Positions 1 through 5,135 of a stretch of 6,022 nucleotides of DNA are shown one piece after another. Position 1 is the first letter of the stretch, and the number at the start of each line of letters is the position of its first letter. A program made the position numbers and the translations under genes. Below the pieces are notes generated by a model. That model saw nothing but the letters and a program-made list of their open reading frames with translations. It did no database searches and had not been told where the DNA came from. The DNA comes from Pseudomonadota bacterium (GTDB taxonomy: Bacteria; Pseudomonadota; Gammaproteobacteria; Steroidobacterales; Steroidobacteraceae), in assembly GCA_021850555.1 (NCBI GenBank), contig JAJZLX010000743.1, positions 1-6,022 on the forward strand, written 5' to 3'.

Positions 1-1779
1 ACGGCCCTCTGCATCACGGGCTTTCCGCCGTACTCGATGCCGGGCATGTTCGACCGGCTGGCGCGCCTCCCGGTGGAGTATCGCTGGAGCACGCGCTTCA
101 TCGAGCTCGATCCGCAGGAGGCGGAGCAGCTCGCCAACAGCTATCGCAGCAAGTGGGCGCAGAAGAGGAAGTCCATGATGAACTTCCTGCGCGAGGCGGG
201 CGGCGGCCAGGCGACGCACATCAACCTCGATGCCGACCGCGCGATGAACGATGCGATCGTCGCGGTCTCCGAGGCGAGCCAGGGAAAAGTGATCTTTGGC
301 TACTACACGAGCGTGTTGCTGCTCGCGGATCGCAATCTCCCGGCGCTCGAGGAGGCGGCGCAGGATATCCGCAAGGTGATTCTCAACCTCGGGTTTCAGG
401 CGCGCGTCGAGACCGTGAACGCGGTGGATGCCTTTCTCGGCACCATGCCGGGGAACACGACGGCAAATGTGCGCCGCCCCGTGCTGCACACGCTCAATCT
501 CGCGCATCTGATGCCGTTCACGAGCGTGTGGGCGGGTCCCGATGAGAACCCCTGTCCGTTCTACCAAATGCGCAGCCCGGGTGTCACGGAGATATCGAGG
601 GTGCCGCCCTTACTGTGGACCCGCACTGCGGGTGCGACGCCTTTTCGCTTGTGTCTGCATTCTGGCGATCTCGGTCATGCGGCGGTGCTGGGACCCACCG
701 GGAGCGGCAAATCGACGTTTCTCGCAACGATCGTCGCGCAGCAGTTTCGATACGCCAGAGCGCAGGTATTCGTGTTCGACAAAGGCTATTCGATGCTGCC
801 GCTCGTCTGGGCCGCAGGCGGCGAGCACTACGACATCTCGAGCGGCGCTGACGGCGTGGGCGGTCCGATCGTGGCGTTTGCGCCGCTCGCCCGCTGCCAC
901 GAGGAGGGTGAGCAGCGATGGGCCGCCGAATGGCTCGAGGCGTGCGTCGAGCTCCAGGGCGTGCGTGTGACGCCGGATCAGCGCCAAGAAATCTACCGCG
1001 CGGTGAAGCAATTGGGCGACTTCGACGATCCGAAGCTGCGCACCCTGGGCCAGCTTCGCGCGACGATCCAGGACGCGGACCTGCGTACGGCCATCGAGCC
1101 GTACACCGTCCGCGGCGCCGCAGGCGATCTTCTCGATGCCACCGAGGACGGCTTGGGCCAGGATCGCTTCCAGGTGTTCGAGATGGAGCACCTACTGACG
1201 CGCGGGGATCGGGTGGTCCTGCCCGTGCTCACGTATCTCTTTCACCGGCTCGAGCAGCGCTTCGACGGCCGGCCGACGCTGCTCGTGCTCGATGAGGCAT
1301 GGGTGATGCTGGGGCACCCGGTGTTCCGGGCGAAGATCCGCGAGTGGTTGAAGGTGCTGCGCAAGGCCAACGTGGCTGTGGTCTTCGCGACGCAGTCGCT
1401 CTCGGACCTCGCGAAGTCGGGCATCGCGGATGTCATCGTCGAGTCCTGTCCGACGAAGGTTCTCCTGCCGAACGCGGCGGCGCAGGACGAGGTCGCCCGC
1501 GGGATCTACCGCGAGCTCTTGGGCCTCAATGACCGGCAGCTCGCGATGCTCGCCGCGGCTACCCCGAAGCGCCAGTACTACATGCTGCACCCGGATGGCC
1601 GGCGGCTCTTTGAGCTCGGACTGTCCGGTCCCGAGCTCGCCTTCGTGGGGGCTTCGGGCCGCGAGGAGATCACGCGCATCCGCGACCTGCGCGCGGAAAA
1701 TCCGGATGGATGGCCCGCCCAATGGCTGCGCGAGCGCGGCGAATGGGCATGGGCCCAGGCATGGGAGAACTATCAGTAG
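1..1779 (+). CDS. trbE: TrbE/VirB4-family conjugation ATPase, 5' end outside window
   Basis: This is the C-terminal 592 codons of a VirB4/TrbE ATPase, the inner-membrane-associated motor that energises pilus assembly and DNA transfer in type IV secretion. The frame is open from the first base, and the residues before the Met at 37 (TALCITGFPPYS) already look like TrbE, so 37 is not the start; roughly the first quarter to third of a normal TrbE of about 800 residues is missing. Counting from codon 1 of the window, codons 1 to about 190 are the end of the CagE/TrbE/VirB N-terminal region. The Walker A motif GPTGSGKST is at codons 231-239 (bases 691-717), FDKG at 259-262, Walker B LLVLDEAW around D431-E432 (bases 1291-1296), and the FATQSL motif at 462-467. 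The ATPase motifs are intact, so the protein should be active. The stop is TAG at 1777-1779. It is followed by an unusually long spacer before trbJ. The family call is firm; the symbol trbE rather than virB4 rests on the trbJ-trbL context. Confidence 0.95.
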   Translation, partial: TALCITGFPPYSMPGMFDRLARLPVEYRWSTRFIELDPQEAEQLANSYRSKWAQKRKSMMNFLREAGGGQATHINLDADRAMNDAIVAVSEASQGKVIFGYYTSVLLLADRNLPALEEAAQDIRKVILNLGFQARVETVNAVDAFLGTMPGNTTANVRRPVLHTLNLAHLMPFTSVWAGPDENPCPFYQMRSPGVTEISRVPPLLWTRTAGATPFRLCLHSGDLGHAAVLGPTGSGKSTFLATIVAQQFRYARAQVFVFDKGYSMLPLVWAAGGEHYDISSGADGVGGPIVAFAPLARCHEEGEQRWAAEWLEACVELQGVRVTPDQRQEIYRAVKQLGDFDDPKLRTLGQLRATIQDADLRTAIEPYTVRGAAGDLLDATEDGLGQDRFQVFEMEHLLTRGDRVVLPVLTYLFHRLEQRFDGRPTLLVLDEAWVMLGHPVFRAKIREWLKVLRKANVAVVFATQSLSDLAKSGIADVIVESCPTKVLLPNAAAQDEVARGIYRELLGLNDRQLAMLAAATPKRQYYMLHPDGRRLFELGLSGPELAFVGASGREEITRIRDLRAENPDGWPAQWLRERGEWAWAQAWENYQ

Positions 1780-1819
1780 CCGATACACGCAAGGGGCTGA
1801 AGCCGTTCGCCGAGGCGCG

Positions 1820-1851
1820 CCCCCGCCATCCGCTGCAACGGATGACGGGGG
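1820..1851. repeat. 32-bp near-perfect palindrome / strong hairpin after trbE
   Basis: Pairing outward-in, 14 of 16 base pairs match; the mismatches are C1826/A1845 and C1833/A1838. The core arms are CATCCG (1827-1832) and CGGATG (1839-1844), flanked by C5 (1820-1824) and G5 (1847-1851). It starts 41 bases after the trbE stop. There is no T-run on either strand, so it is not a standard intrinsic terminator. It could be an operator for a dimeric regulator, or an mRNA-stabilising or processing hairpin at the end of the trbE message. The pairing is seen directly; the role is inference. Confidence 0.6.
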
Positions 1852-2032
1852 ATTGTCGCCAACGCACCGAAGGGCGGGCGAGTCATGGTCGCGCGTCCGG
1901 CGGGACGGTCGTCGAGTCGTATGCGGCGGGGATGTCTGGCGGCATCACCCGTCCCGGTAGCGGACCCGTCTCTCGCGCGGAGCGGACACCCGGCACGCCG
2001 CCAGGGCGCAGCCCCATCACGAGAGGGCCAAA

Positions 2033-2073
2033 CCCGGGCGGTGGGTCCCATGGACTCTCCCGCCCGGGGGCGG
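2033..2073 (+). promoter_or_regulatory. Overlapping hairpins just upstream of trbJ
   Basis: CCCGGGCGG at 2033-2041 pairs perfectly with CCGCCCGGG at 2060-2068. The right arm can instead form a local hairpin in which CCGCC (2060-2064) pairs with GGCGG (2069-2073) across a four-base CGGG loop. The two foldings exclude each other. The region ends 10 bases before the trbJ Shine-Dalgarno (2084-2088), so folding could affect transcription or translation of trbJ. GC-rich DNA yields such pairings easily, so a regulatory role is tentative. Confidence 0.35.
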
Positions 2074-2083
2074 TCGCGGAAGT

Positions 2084-2095
2084 GGAGGACTTCTC
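2084..2095 (+). promoter_or_regulatory. Shine-Dalgarno of trbJ
   Basis: GGAGG at 2084-2088 lies seven bases before the ATG at 2096. This fixes the trbJ start and places the predicted signal peptide exactly at the N-terminus. Confidence 0.8.
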
Positions 2096-2806
2096 ATGCG
2101 AGTCAGATTACCCGTTCTCGGTGCCGCGTTCGCGGCTACCCTCGTTCTAGCGTCGGCCGCGCCGCCCGCCCATGCGGTGTCGGAAGTGGCCGGCGCGACC
2201 TTCCCCGAGCAGATCGTGCAGGAAGTCACGGCGGTCGAGCAAGACGAGCAGGCGGTCATGCAGACCGAGCAGCAAATCGGCATGCTCACGAGCCAGACCA
2301 TCAATTTGGGCACGATGCCGCTTCAGTTCTGGGGGCAGTTGACCGCCCCCATCATGCAGATGCAGGAAATCATCGGGCAGGCGCAGGGCATCTCCGCCAG
2401 CGTGCAGGACACCGCCGCCCAAACCGCCTATGAGTACGGCGATCCGACCGGCTCGGTCGGCTATGCCGGCGGTACGCTGGCTCAGTGGACTCAAGGGTTC
2501 AATCAGCAGATCTCGGGCGTGCTGCATGAGTACCACCTCTCCAGGCAGCAGTTCGCGACCTCCGCCGCGACCGAACAGACGCTACAGGCTGCATCGCGCA
2601 CCGCGCAGGGCCGCAATCAGATGCTGCAGGCAAGCAATGCGATGTCCGGGGTGCTCGCGACCGAACTCTCGCAACTCGACACCGACACCCGCACGGCAAA
2701 TACCGCGATTCTCACCGACATGGGCAATCGCGCGAACGCCAGGGTCGCTAAGCAGAAGACTCTCGGACGCTGGCTGACCGCGCCGGTCAAGTTGCCCCCG
2801 TATTAG
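2096..2806 (+). CDS. trbJ: TrbJ, VirB5-like secreted conjugation protein
   Basis: A 236-residue protein of the TrbJ/VirB5 family, a periplasmic or pilus-associated component of P-type type IV secretion, probably involved in pilus assembly or recipient contact. A Sec signal peptide is clear: a short basic start (MRVRL), a hydrophobic stretch to about residue 24, and a likely cut after AHA at residue 27. The mature protein is mostly helical and rich in Gln, Thr and Ala, with a Gln/Glu-rich helix near residues 40-65 and a C-terminal segment (GRNQMLQASNAMSGVLATEL, about residues 173-192) typical of the TrbJ/VirB5 coiled region. The mature part has no cysteine. It is a normal length for TrbJ. The ATG is supported by GGAGG seven bases upstream, and the gene ends nine bases before trbL. 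The family has low sequence conservation, so the call leans also on position between trbE and trbL. Confidence 0.85.
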   Translation: MRVRLPVLGAAFAATLVLASAAPPAHAVSEVAGATFPEQIVQEVTAVEQDEQAVMQTEQQIGMLTSQTINLGTMPLQFWGQLTAPIMQMQEIIGQAQGISASVQDTAAQTAYEYGDPTGSVGYAGGTLAQWTQGFNQQISGVLHEYHLSRQQFATSAATEQTLQAASRTAQGRNQMLQASNAMSGVLATELSQLDTDTRTANTAILTDMGNRANARVAKQKTLGRWLTAPVKLPPY

Positions 2807-2815
2807 GAGCTCATC

Positions 2816-4618
2816 ATGCGTCATAGACACCGACATCGACTCATCCTCCTTGCCGCGCTCGCCGCGGCGCTCTTGCCCGCACTCGCGCAGGCTGCGGTGA
2901 CCACATGTGCGCCCGGCGTCGCAGGCGCGCCCTCGACCTGTCTCACGAACGGGTTCTTCGACACCATTCTCAGCATGGTGGAGAACGCGACGGCGAATTG
3001 GGTGTCGATCGGGGCGGGCAAGACCGGCATCGGGTGGATGATTTTCACCTTCCTCGCGACGCTCGAGTTGATTTGGTGGGGCATCACGAACGCGCTTCGA
3101 AAAAACGATCTCGGAGAGTGGTTTTCGAGCCTCTTCCTGAAAATGCTCGAGATTTCTTTCTTCGGGTTCATCGTCGCCACCGCGCCGACCTGGATGCCCT
3201 ACATCCCGCAGCAGTTTGAGATGGTCGGACAGAAGTTCCTCGCGGCCTCGCAGTTTGGGGCGCCCGCCGGTGCCGCAGTCGTGCCGCTCACGCCGTCCGG
3301 CATCATGACCGAGGCGGGAAACGTCGAAAAAATGTTGTGGAACGGCGGCAACCCCACTCGGGTGGCAGGCGGCGGCAATCCGACCAGTACCTGCGGTCCA
3401 GTCGCGATCGGGTGCAAACTCAAACAGGCCGCCGAAAACGCGATGGAGGGCATGGTCGCATCGCTGGCAACGGTCCTAACCTCCCTGCTCTTGTACCTGG
3501 GCTTCGGCTTGGTTGCGTTGCAATTGATGATGACCCTGATGGAAATGTACATGGTGCTGGGAATCGGCAGCGTCATGTTGGGATTTTTGGGCTCGCGCTG
3601 GACCGTGCAACTCGGCGAGCGCTATGCGAGTTATGCCGCCTCAGTCGGCGTGAAGCTCCTCACGACCTATGGCGTGAGTGCCGTCATGGTGCATATGGCG
3701 CAGCAGGATGCCTCGTGGCTGCAGCAGCTGACCGCCGGCCAGGTGCTCAGCATGCCCGCCATGATGGCCCTCGGCACGAGTGGGCTGCTCGGCGGGATCA
3801 TGGCGCTCACGATTCCATCCGTCGCCGGCAGCATCATGGGCGGTGCGGCGAGCCTCGGGCTCTCGCACCTCACCGCCGCCGGCGGCGGGATCGCCAGCGC
3901 GGGCGCCGCAGCGGGTCTCGGAGCGGCGGCGGGAGTCGCCGGCGGCAAGGCCACGGGGGCTGCGCTCGCCCGACTTGCCGGCCTCACCTCCGTGTCCGGG
4001 TCCTCTGCCGGCGTCGGAGGAGCCGGATCGTCTATCGGCGGGTTCAAGGGTGGGGCGGGCGCGATCGCGGCCACTCCGCCGCCGCCCGGCGGTGCAAGCG
4101 GCGCGGCGGGGTCTGGTATGGGCATGGGCGGGAAAGCCGCGGGGGCCGGCGTCAGTGCCGCCGGGAAGGCCGCGGGTGCGGCCCTCGGAGCGGTGCCTGG
4201 GCTTCAGCCCGTCGGTGCTGCGGTATCCGCCGCAGGACAAGCGGCGGGCAAGGGGGCCGAGGCCGCGGGTAAGGCCGCCGAGCAGGCGACGAGCGCGGCC
4301 GGAAAGGCGGCTGGCGCTGCCGGCACGGCTGCGGGTGGAGGCGCCCCTGCGGGGCGCACTTCCTTCAGCGGCGGTGCCACAGGTACCCGTGGTGCCCCGT
4401 CCACCGGAGGGCCGGATCAGCTCTCGGCCCCGAGCTCCACTGGGGGCGGCCCTGCGGGCGGCACCGCTGGGGCGGGCGAAGGCGAGAAGAAAGAACCGTC
4501 CGCAGCGGGCAAGCTCTGGCAACAGGCGCAGCAGCATGCGAATCAGGCGCACCGCGGCCTGCCACACGAGGGCGCGGTCAGCGCCCCGGGGATCCGCTTC
4601 GGACACTCGGAGGATTGA
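2816..4618 (+). CDS. trbL: TrbL/VirB6-family inner-membrane channel protein with Ala/Gly-rich tail
   Basis: A 600-residue polytopic protein of the TrbL/VirB6 family, the inner-membrane channel component of the conjugation machine. It begins with a signal sequence of unusual basic start (RHRHRHR, residues 2-8), then a hydrophobic core and a possible cut after AQA at 26. Likely membrane segments are near residues 71-91, 104-124, 212-236, 240-260, 276-293 and 308-345. Possible disulfide pairs are C31/C42 and C193/C200; the latter lie in a soluble loop that contains a doubled GGNPT motif (177-181 and 186-190). From about residue 345 to 558 the protein is low-complexity Ala/Gly, and it ends in a charged, Gln/His-containing tail. 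Such an Ala/Gly-rich C-terminus is common in TrbL. The ATG follows AGGAG (2805-2809), which overlaps the trbJ stop, implying coupled translation. There is no trbK between trbJ and trbL. Confidence 0.93.
   Translation: MRHRHRHRLILLAALAAALLPALAQAAVTTCAPGVAGAPSTCLTNGFFDTILSMVENATANWVSIGAGKTGIGWMIFTFLATLELIWWGITNALRKNDLGEWFSSLFLKMLEISFFGFIVATAPTWMPYIPQQFEMVGQKFLAASQFGAPAGAAVVPLTPSGIMTEAGNVEKMLWNGGNPTRVAGGGNPTSTCGPVAIGCKLKQAAENAMEGMVASLATVLTSLLLYLGFGLVALQLMMTLMEMYMVLGIGSVMLGFLGSRWTVQLGERYASYAASVGVKLLTTYGVSAVMVHMAQQDASWLQQLTAGQVLSMPAMMALGTSGLLGGIMALTIPSVAGSIMGGAASLGLSHLTAAGGGIASAGAAAGLGAAAGVAGGKATGAALARLAGLTSVSGSSAGVGGAGSSIGGFKGGAGAIAATPPPPGGASGAAGSGMGMGGKAAGAGVSAAGKAAGAALGAVPGLQPVGAAVSAAGQAAGKGAEAAGKAAEQATSAAGKAAGAAGTAAGGGAPAGRTSFSGGATGTRGAPSTGGPDQLSAPSSTGGGPAGGTAGAGEGEKKEPSAAGKLWQQAQQHANQAHRGLPHEGAVSAPGIRFGHSED
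3848..4489 (+). repeat. Low-complexity Ala/Gly coding region in trbL with AAGK-type repeats
   Basis: Codons for residues 345-558 of TrbL encode almost only Ala, Gly, Ser, Pro and Thr. Within residues 438-509 a short unit recurs: GKAAG (439-443), SAAGKAAG (447-454), SAAGQAAGKG (471-480), EAAGKAAE (482-489) and SAAGKAAGAAGTAAGG (493-508), and once more as SAAGK (562-566). At DNA level the copies differ at synonymous sites, so they are old or under protein-level selection rather than recent tandem duplications. The regular Lys every 8 to 16 residues would suit a flexible or helical tail exposed to the cytoplasm or periplasm. Confidence 0.8.
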
Positions 4619-4621
4619 GCG
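4609..4621 (+). promoter_or_regulatory. Shine-Dalgarno inside the end of trbL for the 90-residue gene
   Basis: GGAGG at 4609-4613 sits within the last codons of trbL, eight bases before the ATG at 4622. A second in-frame ATG at 4628 would be 14 bases away, so 4622 is preferred. Confidence 0.7.
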
Positions 4622-4894
4622 ATGTCGATGCGCACCATTCGTCGCTCGTTTATTCGAGGATATCGGCAACAATCGAAGGCCACGCCGGAACTCGGTGCCC
4701 GAGTGCTGCGGCTCATCCTCGGGGTCTGTCTCGCCGTTGATTTCGCCGCCGGCCATCCTCTGTGGCCGACGGTCGCGATCATCGGTGCGATCGCCGCAAT
4801 GTTTTGGCGCGGCGCGCGGGAGATACGCCGCGCGGCGGACGCCAATCATCCATCACCAGACAGTGGGGCCACGAGCCCCGAGGAGCCTCTATGA
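4622..4894 (+). CDS. Small protein with two predicted membrane segments, function unknown
   Basis: A 90-residue protein that I do not recognise. The first 30 residues are strongly basic (seven Arg and one Lys), followed by a hydrophobic segment at about 28-43, a short turn with Gly-His-Pro, a second segment at about 49-62, then another basic patch (RGAREIRR, 63-70) and a Ser/Pro/Glu-rich end. The positive-inside rule predicts a hairpin with both ends in the cytoplasm. It starts three bases after the trbL stop and overlaps the next gene by ATGA, so it is part of the same operon. The Cys at residue 36 is preceded by Val and does not make a lipoprotein box, which argues against a TrbK-type lipoprotein. 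A role as an accessory to the channel or the downstream pilin is inferred from position only. Confidence 0.75.
   Translation: MSMRTIRRSFIRGYRQQSKATPELGARVLRLILGVCLAVDFAAGHPLWPTVAIIGAIAAMFWRGAREIRRAADANHPSPDSGATSPEEPL
4881..4890 (+). promoter_or_regulatory. Shine-Dalgarno deciding the start of the 77-residue gene
   Basis: AGGAG at 4881-4885 lies five bases before the ATG at 4891. It supports that ATG, which overlaps the upstream TGA as ATGA, over the more upstream in-frame ATG at 4762 that lies deep inside the preceding gene. Confidence 0.7.
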
Positions 4895-5124
4895 CCATCA
4901 TCTCTCGCCTTCGTCACTGGGCCAGCCCGGCTTGCGCTGTCCCGCGCCTGCGGGCGCTCTACTTCGTCTCGCTGGCTCTCTGCGGGATACTGCTGATCAT
5001 GCTGCACATCGCCCTCGCGGGCGAGCAGCGTCTCGCGCATGTGCTGACTGTCGAGACGCGCGCGGCGGTCGCTGTGCCGCATGTCATCGTTCTTCGTGTG
5101 CCGCCATCACTGCAGGGTGAGTAA
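4891..5124 (+). CDS. Small single-span membrane protein, function unknown
   Basis: A 77-residue protein that I do not recognise. A basic, cytoplasmic-looking start (Arg at 6, 8, 19, 21) precedes one strong hydrophobic segment at about residues 22-43 (ALYFVSLALCGILLIMLHIA). The remaining 34 residues, with a Val-rich stretch at 59-70, would be periplasmic. The same frame is open further upstream to an ATG at 4762, but that start would overlap the 90-residue gene by 133 bases and would add an Arg-rich sequence with no family look. The ATG at 4891 overlaps the previous stop by four bases and has AGGAG in place, so translation is probably coupled. Its TAA overlaps the Shine-Dalgarno of the pilin-like gene. 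Cys30 is not in a lipoprotein box. A partner role for the pilin-like product is possible but unproven. Confidence 0.75.
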   Translation: MTIISRLRHWASPACAVPRLRALYFVSLALCGILLIMLHIALAGEQRLAHVLTVETRAAVAVPHVIVLRVPPSLQGE

Positions 5125-5135
5125 GGAGAAATAAC
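5123..5135 (+). promoter_or_regulatory. Shine-Dalgarno of the pilin-like gene
   Basis: AAGGAG at 5123-5128 overlaps the TAA of the previous gene and lies seven bases before the ATG at 5136. An in-frame TGA at 5118-5120 means no earlier start is possible, so this N-terminus is firm. Confidence 0.8.

Larger units (their letters stand above)
1780..2095. other. 316-base spacer between trbE and trbJ, no convincing gene
   Basis: No reading frame here looks like a protein. The open frames that cross it (1710-2150 and 1885-2433 on +, 1773-2051 on -) are Arg/Pro/Gly-rich products of GC-rich DNA, and they overlap trbE or trbJ without a ribosome binding site of their own. The trbJ frame has a stop at 1958-1960, so trbJ is not simply misannotated short by a whole domain. 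What the stretch does hold is many inverted repeats: 1820-1851, 1894-1907, 1936-2004, 2011-2028 and 2033-2073. No clear sigma-70 promoter was seen. It may be a leader with a promoter and RNA structure for trbJ onward, an operator region, or a decayed gene. Confidence 0.7.

Noticed and set aside
610..1191. Open frame on the - strand inside trbE
   Set aside because: It lies opposite the Walker A region of an intact ATPase and has no recognisable features of its own.
1853..1885. Possible -35 box (TTGTCG) downstream of the palindrome
   Set aside because: No acceptable -10 element is found at the right distance, so a sigma-70 promoter is not supported.
1710..2150. Open + frame spanning the end of trbE, the spacer and the start of trbJ
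   Set aside because: Low-complexity Arg/Gly/Pro composition, no Shine-Dalgarno at its ATG, and overlaps with both flanking genes.
4341..4357. Perfect 7-bp hairpin GCGCCCC-tgc-GGGGCGC within trbL
   Set aside because: It lies in the coding low-complexity tail, is not followed by a T-run, and is readily explained by the Gly/Ala/Pro/Arg codons.
4718..4732. Possible lipoprotein box (LGVC) in the 90-residue protein, which would suggest TrbK
   Set aside because: The residue before Cys is Val rather than Gly, Ala or Ser, and the Cys is at residue 36 in the middle of a membrane segment.
3641..4849. Long open frame on the - strand (402 codons) opposite trbL
   Set aside because: It is an Arg/Gly/Ser-rich shadow of the Ala/Gly codons of trbL; no family motifs, and it runs across two well-supported genes on the other strand.
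3780..5120. Long + frame (446 codons) overlapping trbL and the small genes
   Set aside because: Its product is Arg/Pro/Ser-rich with no domain look. It overlaps three genes that have good ribosome binding sites and membrane or family signatures.
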